From Dactylorhiza incarnata (lineage: Eukaryota; Streptophyta; Magnoliopsida; Asparagales; Orchidaceae): a stretch of DNA of 64,000 nt. Below, piece after piece: positions 22,761-34,223 of this stretch. The stretch covers positions 3,057,001 to 3,121,000 of the forward strand of contig JAWHQI010000028.1 of the NCBI GenBank assembly GCA_033032865.1. The letters run 5' to 3'. The notes below the pieces were generated by a model. The model was not told the DNA's origin, searched no databases, and saw only the letters and a list, made by a program, of their open reading frames with translations. A program made the translations under genes and the position numbers. Position 1 is the first letter of the stretch. Each line of letters begins with the position of its first letter.

Positions 22761-23675
22761 TAGGTAGCTTACAACGGATAAAAGACCCTTGGTGTGAAGA
22801 TTGGGGTACTCCTGGTTGGTCATACGGGGGTCCTCTGTAGTCTGAAAGGTTGTGGTGATGGCCCGGGACACGGGGGAGTCGCGGTGTTTGATGCACTTGT
22901 AGTTACAACAGATATGATGAATGTAATGCAAATAAAATTTTAGATGCAATTTAATATAAAGAAAGTGATGTTATGATTAACGAGCAAATTTGGAGCGCAA
23001 TTTGCACAATATTAGCAATTTAATTTCAGTTCGCGGCGCAAAATGATCTGATGAATGACAATACTGCATCAATCAATATAACCTGAAGTAACAAAATATT
23101 CATCGAGAAAAGCCAAACATAGAGAAGAAAGAAAGCAAAGAAAAGCAAAGGGAAAAGAAAAGGAAAAATAAATCTCTCAGAAACTAGGTTAATTACTTTA
23201 AACTAGACGGAGACGATCCAAAGATTAGGAAAGATCTCACGGGGAATGAAAAGGTAGGGTGGGATGGTCGGTGGAAGGTCTGGTAGAAGACGAGAGACTC
23301 CTCACGCAAACGATCTAGAGGCGGCGGCAGCTTACAAGGAGGACAACGCGGTTGCGAGGTAGAAGTACGATGGCGTCGAAATATGTGACGAAGGAGGAAG
23401 AAATCACTTAGAAGAACTCGGAGGAGATGAGAAAGAGAGAGGGAACTCACGGTCGAAAGTAGAGGGAAGTGGATTCACGACGGTTTTTTTTTCAACAGGA
23501 AGTCGTGTTTTTTTAACAGGATTCTTTTTTGTTTTGTTTTTTACTTTCCTTTTAGCAACCCAAGGCTTCTAATGAGAATAACGTTGAGGTATGCTCAAAA
23601 TTAGATTTAATGCTCAACATGAGATGAGAGAGAACAAGGTTTGACCTGACCAAATGAAAGGATTATGCCTCCGAG

Positions 23676-24169
23676 TAGACGTGTTCAAAAAAACCGGGCC
23701 CGGGTCCGGGGGGCGGCCCAGGCCCAGCCCGGAAAATGCCCGGGCCCGGGCTAGCCCGCCCCGGGCCCAGGCCGGCTATGGGGACCCAACAGAGCCCCCA
23801 TATATACTGAAAGCACGGCCCGGGCCAAGCCCGCCTAAGCTCGGGCACCGGGCCTTACATGGGCCTGGCACCGAGGCCAAGCACCAGGCGGGATTTTAAT
23901 TAAATACCGCCTATTTGGCCGGATTTAATTAAAATCCCGCCTATTTAGGCCGGATTTTAATAAAATCCCGCCTATTTTATTAAATCTCGCCTATAGGCGG
24001 GATTTATTAACCGAGCCCGGTCTGGGCCCGGCCCGGCCTTGGGGGCCTTGGCAGGCCCCATGCCGGGGATGGTGCCCGAGCCCGGCTAAAGCAAGGTCAG
24101 GGTGACAAAAGCCTGGGCCCGTCAGGCCCGGTACCAGCCCGGCCCAGGCAGGCTTTTTGGACAAGACTA
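23676..24169. mobile_element. Candidate hAT-like MITE, GGCCCGGG-rich
   Basis: Begins TAGACGTGTTCAAAAA and ends TTTTTGGACAAGACTA, an imperfect terminal inverted pair. Subterminal regions on both sides are built from GGCCCGGGC and GCCCGGCCC words. In the middle GGCGGGATTTTAATTAAAT-like segments occur in both orientations. Flanking 8-mers (cctccgag and atctagag) match at only about half of positions, so the duplication is weak. The flanks are AT-rich, so the GC content marks it as a discrete insertion. Proline/Gly-rich frames on both strands are artefacts of composition. Confidence 0.55.
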
Positions 24170-24531
24170 ATCTAGAGCAACAAAATGTACTACCTGGTTA
24201 ATCACGTCATAGAGAATAAACCACTACAACTTCTCTAATACATAAACAAATGCAAGAAAATAAATGCGTGAAACAAGTGCGCAACATAAAAGAAAATGTT
24301 CGACTTAACTAAAAAAAATGAAATGCATGTGTAAAGTAAACATTGGCGTTGCGAGCACCTGTTTGCATCAGGCATGGTTCGGGGGTGGCGGTCGGAGAGG
24401 TGTTGGAGGGAGGCCAACCTGGCGAGAGGGAACCCCTCGAGAAGAGGCAAGTGTCGACGGATTTGACATTGAAGTCAACTTCCACTAAGAGGGTGAGATC
24501 CATGTGCGAAGGCGGACCGGATGTGAAGAAG

Positions 24532-25260
24532 TCAACTTCCACACAAGTAATGATCTTGCGGTAAACCCGGAATGTGGGTTGCCAAGGCAATGAACTCGTC
24601 GATGTAATCGTCTAGGTGACCCGATTGTCGGGCGCCCATACACATTACATCGCCATCCCAGAATAGTGAGTAATAGCGGAGGATGAGGTACTGTTGGAAT
24701 TCTGACCAAGAAAGGGAAGGGTTGTTCTGGCGGAGCCAATAGACCCAATGTAGAGACGACCCTTCCATGTTGACGAGAATTGTGGAAATCTTTTGGGCCT
24801 CAGAGGTGTGATGGATGTCAAAGAATTGCTCCGCACACACAATCAAAACCATGTGATTCTGAAGGTTGGGACGCGAAGGAGCAGGACGGTGGAAAACCGA
24901 CAGGAGGCGGCAGTGGAGGCTCGATGGTAAGTACAGGAGGGGCACCAAGGACCGAAGGGAGAAACGGCATTGGTAGTTGACGAGGTACCCGGTCAGCCGG
25001 CGATTAAGTGATCAAACTTGGCATCCAAACGTAGGAGGACCTGGAGAGAGCTAATGAACTCCTCATGAGCGTCGAGGCGGCAAGAGACGGTCGGATCAGT
25101 AGGGGGTTGGTTGCGGGAGCTTCCGATTGTTCCCCGGAGTGTAGTCGGGGCATACAATCGATGAAGCGTCCGACCGTGGCAAACAGATCACGAGGAGTAT
25201 CGGTCGGCGAAACTGGAAGGGAAACTATGCAGACGGCAGGCGGAACTGGAAGGGCTGTGT
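24532..25260 (-). pseudogene. Ty3/gypsy gag fragment, copy 2
   Basis: The minus strand encodes a capsid segment: LVNMEGSSLHWVYWLRQNN, PSLSWSEFQQYLILRYYS, then GHLDDYIDEFIALATHIPGL and PQDHY (about 24540-24790). The same arrangement (LHWARWLRQSNP, YIDEFVALVTDVPGLPPDHY) occurs in the chromovirus at 48792-49406, so the two belong to related lineages. Frames shift upstream of 24800. The 24960-25260 segment matches copy 1 at 22384. It lies inside the SGS3-like intron. Confidence 0.72.
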
Positions 25261-25583
25261 CTGACACTGCACTGATGGATAGATGGAACTAGAAAGGCGG
25301 CACCAAACATTGCACAGACGGCACGCGAACAACGAGCAGGACAGCAGATAGCGAGCTGACGAGCAGATGGGATGTGATGAGGTGAAAGAACGGTAGTCAG
25401 GAAGAGGAAATGCAATCAGTGCAGAGAAGCGAGCGCGAACAATGGTTGTGGACAGACGAGGTAAAGGGAGAGGCACGGTTGGACCAAAGAGGGCAAGTTG
25501 GACCAAATGTTAGTTTCAAGGAAGAAGAGAACAGAGAGATTTTATCCCCTAGGGCTCCTCTAATTTGATCTTACTTCCAAAAT

Positions 25584-25751
25584 AAGAGTCCCACATACTT
25601 GGAATGAAACTATAAGGAAAGATATGATGTACTTAGGCATTAGTGAGGCTATGATTAAAGATAGGGCGCAATAGAGACAAAGGATCCATATAGCCGACCC
25701 CACTATGGTGGGATAAAGGCTTGAGTGTTGTTGTTGAAGAGTCCCACGTAC
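25584..25751 (+). mobile_element. 5'-truncated RTE LINE end with target-site duplication
   Basis: Insert 25599-25736 bounded by direct repeats AAGAGTCCCACRTAC (25584-25598 and 25737-25751, one mismatch). The insert encodes WNETIRKDMMYLGISEAM and RQRIHIADPTMVG, the last residues of plant RTE proteins. It ends in the family's typical tail, CCACTATGGTGGGATAAAGG, followed by TTG repeats. A 138-bp relic is a strong 5' truncation, as usual for LINEs. Confidence 0.85.
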
Positions 25752-26146
25752 ACTTTTATAGTGCTTAGCTTAGAAACGCACAAAGGGGCAAACGGTAAAT
25801 AATCACACAGCCCGAAATACATATGCAATAATATAACATAAAGATGTTGGTTGTGCGATGCATGTGCGCGATGCTTGTGCGCACTACTAGCCAGCATCCG
25901 CCGTCACGTCGGGATTTGTGTCCTCGCCTCCTCGGCCCTGAGTCGATAAACTCACCACACAGGAAGGAGCCTCTCGCCCTCATTTGTATTCATAACAATG
26001 TACTTTTATTCCTTTATATACCGAATACCCCTTAAAGGGATGAATAAAGTTGCTCATTTCTATTATTTTTCTCTCCTATTAACAACAATGTCCAATTAAC
26101 ATTAATTACATGATCTAATGGTAATGATAAGACATTTGGGTATTAC

Positions 26147-26304
26147 CTCCAACTGCAGTCTATAATGGTTCCAGAGGTTTCATCACACAGTTTGTCCTTC
26201 CTTTGGCCCACCTGTAACAATTTCTCAAATGCCCTTTCTTTTTCTTCGGTAACATTATGTATTTTGTCCAGTTGATCTTTGAAAAAATTCTCTTGATAGC
26301 CCAT
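26147..26304 (-). CDS. SGS3-like protein, penultimate exon
   Basis: Minus strand. The acceptor is ATTTAG directly before ATGGGC and the donor is GAG|GTAATA. It enters in phase 0 and leaves two bases (AG), which the first base of the last exon completes. It encodes about 52 residues, MGYQENFFKDQLDKIHNVTE, then EKERAFEKLLQ and DKLCDE. In SGS3 the corresponding stretch begins M-D-x-Q-E-x-FF-x-D-Q-I and continues 'EE.FE.L', so position and content agree. It continues the coiled coil. The methionine is internal, not a start. Point changes can be expected in the least conserved second half. No stop occurs in frame. Confidence 0.8.
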
Positions 26305-26605
26305 CTAAATTATAGCAATGAGAAGCATAGAAAAAAATTAATTCTGTGCAAAATACAGACAAAAAATCTTCAGAACAAAAGCATAGGGATTATAATTCAA
26401 AAATTAAGCAGAATAAGTAAAAACTGAACAAAATCAAATCTACTGAAGAATAAACCAAAAAGTCAAATGGCATGTGTAAACGCTTAAGGTCCATAGAACA
26501 CAAATGCTCTCTCCAGCTTGTTACCGCATAACATGCACATGGTGAGAGGAGTAAGGTTTGTTTAGTGGAGGGATGGAGCGTTGTCCATTCGGATTTGGGA
26601 CGAGT

Positions 26606-26773
26606 TGAATTAAAGCTCATTGTAAAGGTTCACCATAAAGGCGGATGCTTCTCTTGATTGTTTTTAGTCACACGGCTCTAATTTTAGTTTGGGTTCCCCT
26701 CCTTTGCGTATATATAGAGATGCTATGTAATGTATATATTTAGATTGGAAATAATAGTTTATTCCTTTTCTCA
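26606..26773 (+). repeat. 5' LTR of the copia element
   Basis: Starts TGAATTAAAGCTCATTG and ends TTTTCTCA. It aligns throughout with 40456-40619; shared blocks are TTTTTAGTCACAC, GTTTGGGTTCCCCTC, GTATATATAGAG (TATA box near 26710) and CATGTAATG-like sequence. Confidence 0.82.
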
Positions 26774-26776
26774 ATT

Positions 26777-26788
26777 TGGTATCAAAGT
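26777..26788 (+). promoter_or_regulatory. Primer-binding site (tRNA-iMet type)
   Basis: TGGTATCAAAGT, one or two changes from the TGGTATCAGAGC used by plant copia elements, three bases after the LTR end. Confidence 0.8.
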
Positions 26789-27324
26789 AAGGCATTTTTC
26801 TCCAAACCGCTACGCAAGTTAATACGTGCCTCTCGCGCCCCTTATGCATTCGTGCGTGTTTCTTGTTTTTGGTCCTCTAGTGATCTATTTATAACCATTA
26901 CCGCTCTACCGCATGCAGTGGGTTCCTGGTGTGAAGCAATTGCGATCTCCTTGCATTTGCTGCAATCTGCTCTCTGCGCTGCAACCTGTAACTCCTTCGG
27001 CGAGCTCTCTACGCTCGATCTGCGAGCTCGTCGAGAAGGAAAAAAGCATGACTTCTATTTCCAGTTGTTGCAAGCTCAGCTAGCTGCGGAACCCAGGTCA
27101 TTATCCTCTTCCAGCGCAAACTCCATTTACCGCGAGTCATGCTGTTTCCAGGCATGATTGCAAGTTCTGCAATTTCTCGGAACAATCACGAGCTTCTTCC
27201 CGCAACGATTGCGAGTCCTGCGAGCTTGACCACATCCCTAAACTGCTATGTAATTTTTCTCCTTGATGGTTGTGCTTTTCAGGATCCGATAACAAAGCAG
27301 TGAATTGACAGTGGTATGGGAACT

Positions 27325-28180
27325 GTGGGGTTGTACATCTTGGACCATCCAACACCTCAAACTCTGTCCAGTTATCTTAATTCCTCTCATGCGGATGTGC
27401 GATAGTGGCATCAACGTCCTGGACATCCCTCCACAAGCTATCTACTCAAGAATTTTCTATGTTTTCTAGCTCTATGAGCACTTTTTTGTGATGTTTGCGA
27501 ACTTTCTAAACATGTACGAAATATTCTGCCCATTTTATCATCTCTTAGTTTGATTCATTTTGATGTTATTCATACAAATGTTTGGGGACCTTCTCTTGTA
27601 ATCTTTCTCCGATCACCGTTGGTTTATGGCATTATTGATTGTTTTTCTCGCTCTACTTGGGCGCACTTATTAAAACGAAAGAGTAACTTTAAACTCTTCC
27701 ATGAGATGGTGTCCACTCAATTTGGCAGTACTATTGGCGTCCTTCAAAGTGACAATCAGAGGGAGTACGATGATCGTGGTGTTTTCGACATATATCTTGT
27801 TGATCATAATATACTTCATCAAACCACGAGCATCCATACCTCCACCCAAAATGGTGTTGTTGAACGCAAGAACAAACACCTCATCGAGGTCACACGATGT
27901 CTTCTTCATACAATGAATCTCCCAAAATCCTATTGGGGTGAAGTCGTACTCATTGTGGCTTACCTCATTAACCACTACCCTTCTAGTACCCTGCAATGTC
28001 TCTCGGATCTCTCATTTGTCCACCAAATGCGTCATCCACGGATTGCATCTCCCTCCTCGTGTGTTCGGATGTGTCTTCTTTGACCATGCATCAAAACAAT
28101 CACGACAAACTGGAAGCCCGTTCGACAAATGCATTTTTGTTGGCTACTCTACTACGAATGGGCATCATTGATATCACCGG
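27325..28180 (+). pseudogene. Copia GAG-pre-integrase and integrase
   Basis: The pre-integrase zinc-binding block spans about 27330-27530, with ADVR-stop-WHQRPGHPS and FCDVCELSKHVRN (H-x-H/C-x2-C). The integrase core runs from 27550 without a stop to 28083: FDVIHTNVWGPS, GVLQSDNQREYDD and NGVVERKNKHLIE. The second catalytic Asp and the Glu are present, but the first Asp, expected in HTDVWG, is Asn. After 28083 the frame shifts; FGCVFFDHASKQSR and KCIFVGYSTTNG (to about 28165) are the usual C-terminal integrase motifs. Stops and a lost Asp make it inactive. Confidence 0.85.
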
Positions 28181-28636
28181 TCCTCTCGGTGTTTCTTCTG
28201 TACCCTGGTGGTTACTTCCCGTGAAGGGGAACAGTTCTTTGGCCTTCATCAGTGGGAGAGGGACACTGACGTTGACGCTCCCACTATTTCACTTCCCGGC
28301 GTGGCCTCATATATTCCTCCTTCCACAATTCCTACCACCACATCTACTCATGCCCTCACCTCGTTCCCTATTACCGAGGGCTTAATCATCATCTTCCTCT
28401 AATTTATCAACGACACCGCTAATGTTGAGATGGCACAAACCTCTGTCATTCCTCCACAGCATATACGCTCTTCCGAACCAAGTTCTGACGAAGACCTCCA
28501 TCGACCTCTCATACATCTAAAAAGTAAGACAACCTCAGCAAAATACTCTATTACATATTATATCTCATATCACAATCTGACAAAGACACAACTGTCATCT
28601 CCTCTGTCTTCTATTTGTATTCCTAACACTTGACAG

Positions 28637-28966
28637 GAAGCGATAGAAATATCAAAATGGAGAAAAGCAATGGGAGAAAAATGCTTGCATTTGAAAAGAA
28701 CCAAATTTGGGAACTATGTTATCTCCCGACAGGAAAAAACATGTTAATTTCAAATTGGTGTTCTCTGTCAAACAAAATCCAGAATGGGTCATAGAGAAAG
28801 ACAAAGTGTGGTTAGTCACACAGTGATATACTCAAACCCCGGGTATATACTATCATGAAACTTTTGTGTTGGTTGCCAAAATGGACTGCCATCCGCATTG
28901 TTTATCTAGCAGTACATGCCTGGAAAAGGACCTGCAACAACTAGAAGTAAAAAATATTTTTTTTTA
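28637..28966 (+). pseudogene. Copia reverse transcriptase, N-terminal piece
   Basis: Frames with EISKWRKAMGEKCLHLKR (fingers start), then FSVKQNPEW and RARQ-like residues, TPGIYYHETFVLVAKM and finally QQLEVKNIFF. In copia RT the last motif continues into FLHGDLEEEVYM, and here that continuation is found at 37541, on the far side of the nested LTR element. Many stops and frameshifts. Confidence 0.8.
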
Positions 28967-29632
28967 GAAAAATACCCTCTTGATTTACCTTACAAATTCT
29001 GTAAAAATAATTTCATTCTCTAGGATTCATTACTCATGTTGTATAGTGATGTTAATATAATTTTTAGATACCCTAGGATGTCATATTCACCTTAGGGTGT
29101 CAAGGCCTAGTCAAAAGGAGATCAAAAACCAGTTGAGTTAAATCTGCGTCAAAAAGAAGTCGAAGCAACTTCGATTGAAAATCAAAGCAGCTTTGATTGA
29201 AATTCGAAGTAACTTCGAATAGAAGTAAAGATAACTCAGACTGGCAGTCGACGCTTCATTGGAAGTCGACGCAACATCGAATGGTAATCGTCGCAGAAGT
29301 CGAATTTGAAGTCTACGTTCATTATCTCGACGGATACGTCGATAATGAATCGACGCAACGGCGATAACAGAGTTCAATTCAAAGCTGAGTTTTTATAGAG
29401 CAGATCTCGACGTAGCTTCTAATGGAATTCGAAGGTGCGTCGATATGAGGTCAGAAAGCATTTGACGCAACGTCGAATACAATCCAAGAATGGATACTCC
29501 TTGGAATTGATTCAGAAGATTATAACAGACTATATATATATAGAAATTATTTGAATCCTAACGGGTAGCACCAGGATATAGAGAAAGAAAAACATTAGAG
29601 ACTCAGAGGTGATATAATTGGAAGATATATTA

Positions 29633-30732
29633 GGGTCCATTCGTTTCACAGACATTGATATTGAAGTATTGGCTTTCAATCCAATATCAATACACACGGG
29701 AAATGACATTGAGTTTAAATCCAATTCGTTTGTTCGTCTGTATCATGATTTTCTGTCACAGGAATTGATATTCATTATTTTTTACTGTTCGTTTGCAGAA
29801 AGACTCTTTCATAGGAATTGACATTGATCAATGTTGAGCTTCTAAGCTTCTTCCTGCAAATTAGCATAAGCAATAGCGTATTTTTTAGCCCGACACGCAT
29901 TTTTTTAGCCCGGCGCGTGACTTTTTGCCCAGGCGCGTTTTTTTCTCCCAAGCGCGGTTTTTCGACCGGGCGCGATTTTTTCGCACGGGCGCGTTTTTTT
30001 CGCTCGGGCGCTTTTTTTTTACCCAGGCGCGTATTTTTTGCCCAGACACGGTTTTTCGCCCGGGCGAAAAAGGCGCGGTTTTTTCGCGAAAAATCGCTTT
30101 CGGGCGAAAAAAAACACGCCCGGGCGAAAAAAGCGAAATTTTTTCGCGAAAAAATCACGCCCAGTCAAAACAATCACGCCCGGGCGAAAAAAAAGCGCCC
30201 TGGCGAAAAAAACGCGCGTGGGCGAAAAACCGCGTCCGGGCAAAAAAAATGCGCCTGGGCGAAAAAATTGCGTCCGGGCGAAAAAAACGCGCCCGTGCGA
30301 AAATATCGCGCCCGGGCAAAAAAATCGCGTAAGGGGTGAAAAATCGTGTTCGGCCGAAAAAATCGCATCCGGACGGAAAAATTGTGTCCGGCGAAAAAAC
30401 TGTGTTCGGGCGAAATTTCTGCGTCCTCGCAAAAAAATCACGTATGGAGCTAAAAAATAACGTACGGGCGAAAAAATCACGTACGGGCAAAAAATGCGCA
30501 TTCGGGCCAAAAAAAAATTTGATATCCTTTTGATAAGTTGGAGTTGGCGATCTCAATATCCACCCCTGGAGATAAACATTGGATTGATAGGTTTTTAGGT
30601 TATGGTGAATATCGTCGACATTCCACCAGAAAGCCAATTCCACTCTACAATTGTTGGTACGAACAACATAAATTACTTTCATATTTTCAAATCCAATACT
30701 TCAATATCAATATCTGTGAAACAAACGGATCC
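29633..30732. mobile_element. PIF/Harbinger-type MITE with internal minisatellite
   Basis: Terminal inverted repeats of about 40 bp: the left starts GGGTCCATTCGTTTCACAGA, the right (reversed) GGATCCGTTTGTTTCACAGA, both continuing to TTGATATTGAAGTATTGG. It is flanked by the 3-bp duplication TTA (29630-29632 and 30733-30735). The TTA duplication and GGG/GGA ends are diagnostic for the PIF/Harbinger (Tourist) group. The 3' LTR of the host element lacks it, giving a clean empty site. No transposase is encoded. Confidence 0.92.
29885..30510. repeat. Minisatellite of about 18-22 bp arranged as an inverted pair
   Basis: Left half (29885-30060): units like GCGCGTTTTTTTCGCCC in one orientation. Right half (30060-30510): GCCCGGGCGAAAAAAACGCG units in the opposite orientation. 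They meet around 30055-30075, so the array as a whole is palindromic. Long frames on both strands with FFARxFFxPG or KKxRPGEK periodicity are repeat translations. Confidence 0.9.
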
Positions 30733-31623
30733 TTAAAGATAGATGGAAAGATATAATTCTCATTCTATACTTTCCAATTGAATAGCCGATCAGAAGGGAA
30801 AGTAATTCGACAGAAGATTATATACACAAAGAATTCAAAAGACAACTCGGGTTCTCTGATCTGCTAGTTTCTCTCGCTCTCTGATTCTACCCGACAATCT
30901 CTGTACAGCAGTTCTTCTTCCTCAAGTTGCAGAATGTTTTTTCTTGCTCTCTCTCTCTCTGAAAGAAGCTAACTAAAGATACAGAGATCAATCTGAAAAG
31001 GCTGGATCATGGCTTATAATCCTTGCATTTTCTTCTAAGCAAGGATTAATCATCTTACAAAGGATGCAGAACACTTAATGTCTTGAATCCTCAATGATTG
31101 TTGAAAGAGGATTCAAATCAGAAGATTAAACTTCATTTTCTTCTTCTTACTCTAATTCTCATTTATGTAAGCTGAGTAAAAAGTTTTATAAATCCTTCTT
31201 CAAAGTATTTAGTCTTGGTTCAAGATCTCCTTATCAAAAGATCTGGTTTGGTTCTAAGAGTCTCCTTATCAAAAGACTCAGTTCCTGGTTCTAAGAGTCT
31301 CCTTATCAAAAGACTCAGTGGTTCTAAGAGTCTTCTTATCAAAAAACGCAGGCACTGTGATAGTGTATTCCTACCAAGGTGGTAGAAGAGTTGACTACCC
31401 AGATTTTGGGGAACCACAATAGCTTTTGTGTCTTCTGTGTTGTGAATTTTCAATGATTGACTTGTCTACTTTTATTATTCTGTGATTGATTTAATTCTGG
31501 TAGGAATCTTGGATACTTAGGAATTAGACTTAATTTTCCGTGCACTACTAATAAAAGTTTTTTAAATATCTATTCACCATCCCCCCTAGAGAATTCTCAG
31601 GGGAGTTACTGTGCACTTTGAAT

Positions 31624-31635
31624 TGGTATCAGAGG
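31624..31635 (+). promoter_or_regulatory. Primer-binding site of the nested element
   Basis: TGGTATCAGAGG, a match to the initiator-Met tRNA type except for the last base, directly behind the 5' LTR. Confidence 0.85.
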
Positions 31636-31714
31636 TAGGTTGATCAGAAAAAGGTTAACACCTTGATAAAAAGATCCTCTCACACATATTTTGTATTTCA
31701 AAAGTATTTTAAGA

Positions 31715-33600
31715 AAATGAGTTCTAAGGACTATTCATCCACTAGACCAAGTGTGTAATCTGAACAAGTTTACACTCTGGAAGGCCAGAATAAAACTATA
31801 CATGAATTCTATTGATAAAGGCATTTTCAATTCTATTTTGACAGGACCACCAATGTTACAAAAAAGATGTTAATGGGAACTCAACACTAGAACTTGTTCT
31901 CAAGGCAGAATGGACAGAGGGAGAAAAGAAAATAAAACACTGGGAAGCCAAGGCAATGAATATCCTGGTATCCACTATATCAGATGACATATTTCAGAAA
32001 GTGGTTGAATGTCGCAAAAGAAATCTGGGATTCACTATCTATATTAGTTGAAGGAAGTTCTGATGAAAGGAAAGACAGGAAGTCCTTTCTCATATCCCAA
32101 TATGAGAACTTTTAGAAGAAGTCTGAAGAAAATGTTGTTGAAATGTATGAAAGGTTCAACATCATAATCAATGAGCTCAAAGGACTGGACAAGGAGATCT
32201 CATTTACTGAGATTAATGATAAGCTCCCCATGTGTTTTCCTAGCACATGGGATTCAAGGATCTGGGCTATCAGAGAGTCCAGATGTTAAAGGGAGATCTA
32301 CATAGATGCCCTACTAGGTAAGCTTAAGTCCTATGAGCTGCTGCTAAAAAGTAGAGCTGAGATAGAAGCAAAGGAGAAAGTCTCAACTACTAAAGAAAGA
32401 ACATTGCATTAAAGGCAGCTGAAGGAGAGTCTTCTGCCTCTAAAGAAGAGATGTTTAATCTTTTGGCCAGAAGGTTCAGAAGGTGGGTCAAAACTGAAGA
32501 CTCAAGAAGGAGGACAGGAGCCCAAGTAAGCCCAGGTTTGATAAGACTCCCAAACAAGAGGTCATCTGTTTTACCTACAAAAAGTCAGGGCACATTGCTC
32601 CTGAATGTCCTGAAAAACAGAAGGACAAAACCAGTAAGGAGTACAAAAGGCAGTCCTTCAGAAAGAAGGACAAGAAGAAAGGAAAAGGTTGCATAGCTGA
32701 AACCTAGAGTGACTCGGAATCTGAGTCAATTTCCTCATCTGAAAGTGAGGAAGAAGTTAATGCTGAAGAAGCCTGCCTGATGATTTGAAGGCCTCCTCGG
32801 ATAATGAGGAAGATTAGGTATCATATTTTGATGATATTGATTTCTCTTCAGATGAATTTAAAGAATGTTTTAAAGAATTTTGTAATGATCAACTAGAAGC
32901 TCAGAAAAGAATTAGAAGATCTTAAGGAAGAAGATAGATATTCTGATAACACTGAATTAAGAACTGAAATATCTCAGATGCAAACAGACATATAGATAAA
33001 TTAACTGCTGAAAATTTAACATTAAAGGAAAAGCTTACAGAGGCAAAGGCCTTTGAAGATTCACTCAATGGGAGGAGTCAAAAGCTAAAAGATATCTCAG
33101 AGAATCTCTCTAGGAGATTCAAATATCTTAGATTATGAGCAGATTCATCAATCAATAATGGATCTTCCAGCAAACCTGTATGAGAGAATCCAGTAGTATT
33201 TGTTAGATCTTAGTGAGAATCAAGTAAATGAAATCAGTGAAATTTGTGAAGAATTAAATAATCATCCTGATAAAGTTACTATATTTAATAGGGTGAACTC
33301 TAATAATCAGGAAAAAAATTCTAGGCAAACATCCTTTAGAAAAACCAATAAACAACAATAAAAAAAAAGATCATCATGCATTCTGCTGATTTATTGTACA
33401 AAAATAAACTTTATGCAAATTTTCAGTACCAAGCTAACATGTCTTGGTTTAATAGATCAATTCTCTTTCATTCAAAAGGGTATAATGAAAGACCACTCTA
33501 CTCCTTCATATAACCCTACAATGGTAAAAGCAAATGACCCAAGGTAACTTGGGTCCCCTCTAATGTTTAAATTTCATGTGCAAGTAAACTTAGGGTCCCT
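31715..33600 (+). pseudogene. Copia (UBN2-type) gag with coiled coil, decayed
   Basis: Begins with MSSKDYSST, then segments SSDERKDRKSFLISQYENF, VEMYERFNIIINELKGLDKE, KLKSYELLLKSRAEIEAKEK, and a zinc-knuckle segment CFTYKKSGHIAPECPE (about 32565-32620). In the last the second Cys of CX2CX4HX4C is Tyr, so metal binding would be lost. A Ser/Glu-rich stretch and a Lys/Glu coiled coil (LTAENLTLKEKLTEAKAFED, about 33000-33060) follow, as in Sirevirus-type Gag. WVPSN near 33560 may mark the start of a lost protease/integrase region. Numerous stops. Confidence 0.7.
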
Positions 33601-34223
33601 TTCTCAGAGACAATATAGAAAAAGGGAAATTAACACTTCAATGTGTAACTATTGATAATCAAAAGGGTGATATCTTTTCTAAGCCTCTTGATGGAGCTTT
33701 CTAGTTCACACATATTATCTAGTAAATCTTATTTTCAATAAAAATCTATTGTTGGGAAAAACAGCAAAATTGTTTGAAGAAAATTCAAATGTTTATTCAG
33801 AGCTGCGTCAAATAGAATTCAACGCACCGTTGATTTCTACTGGAGGCCAGCTTTGAGAGCTGTCCGGGATACTTAATTCGAATAGCACTCGACGCAACGT
33901 CGAATTCATATCAACGTATGTGTCGACTCAATAGTTGATGTATTTATTCGAAGTCACATCGATTCACTCGACGCAACGTCGACATGCCGAGCGCGCGCAA
34001 ACTTTTCTTCTAGAAGCTACTTAACTTATTTTGGCGCGCTGCATCTGTTTCTTTTCGACGTTGCTTTGAGTAAAACTCTATGTTACGACGAATCGCCTTC
34101 TTAAAGCAACACAGTCGTTAGACCTTTTCATGCTTTCGAATTTTCTTTCTCTCTCGCTCTCTTGCTTTCTTGCTCCCCCTCTTTTTTCTTCTATTGTTTT
34201 TGCAGGTACTCTTGTAAGATCCA

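Larger units (their letters stand above)
28967..31621 (+). repeat. 5' LTR of the nested element (interrupted by a MITE)
   Basis: Matches 35937-37536 along its full length once the 29633-30732 MITE is removed (about 1.55 kb remains). Shared blocks: ACCCTCTTGATTTACCTTAC, GGATTCATTACTCATGTTG, the CGACGCAACGTCGA motifs, CTCCTTGGAATTGATTCA, and the end GAGAATTCTCAGGGGAGTTA followed by CTGTGCACTTTGA. The first few bases (expected TGTTGGG) are altered to a T-rich sequence. Confidence 0.85.

Noticed and set aside
22329..22949. 206-residue minus-strand frame
   Set aside because: Its sequence overlaps the gypsy leader/gag-start repeat shared with 24960-25260, and no coherent domain is encoded across it.
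23654..23899. Proline-rich 81-residue frame
   Set aside because: Produced by GGCCCGGG words in the candidate MITE.
29818..30682. Frames rich in FFARxFFxPG or RPGEKKxR
   Set aside because: Both strands show them because the minisatellite is stop-free; they lie inside a MITE.
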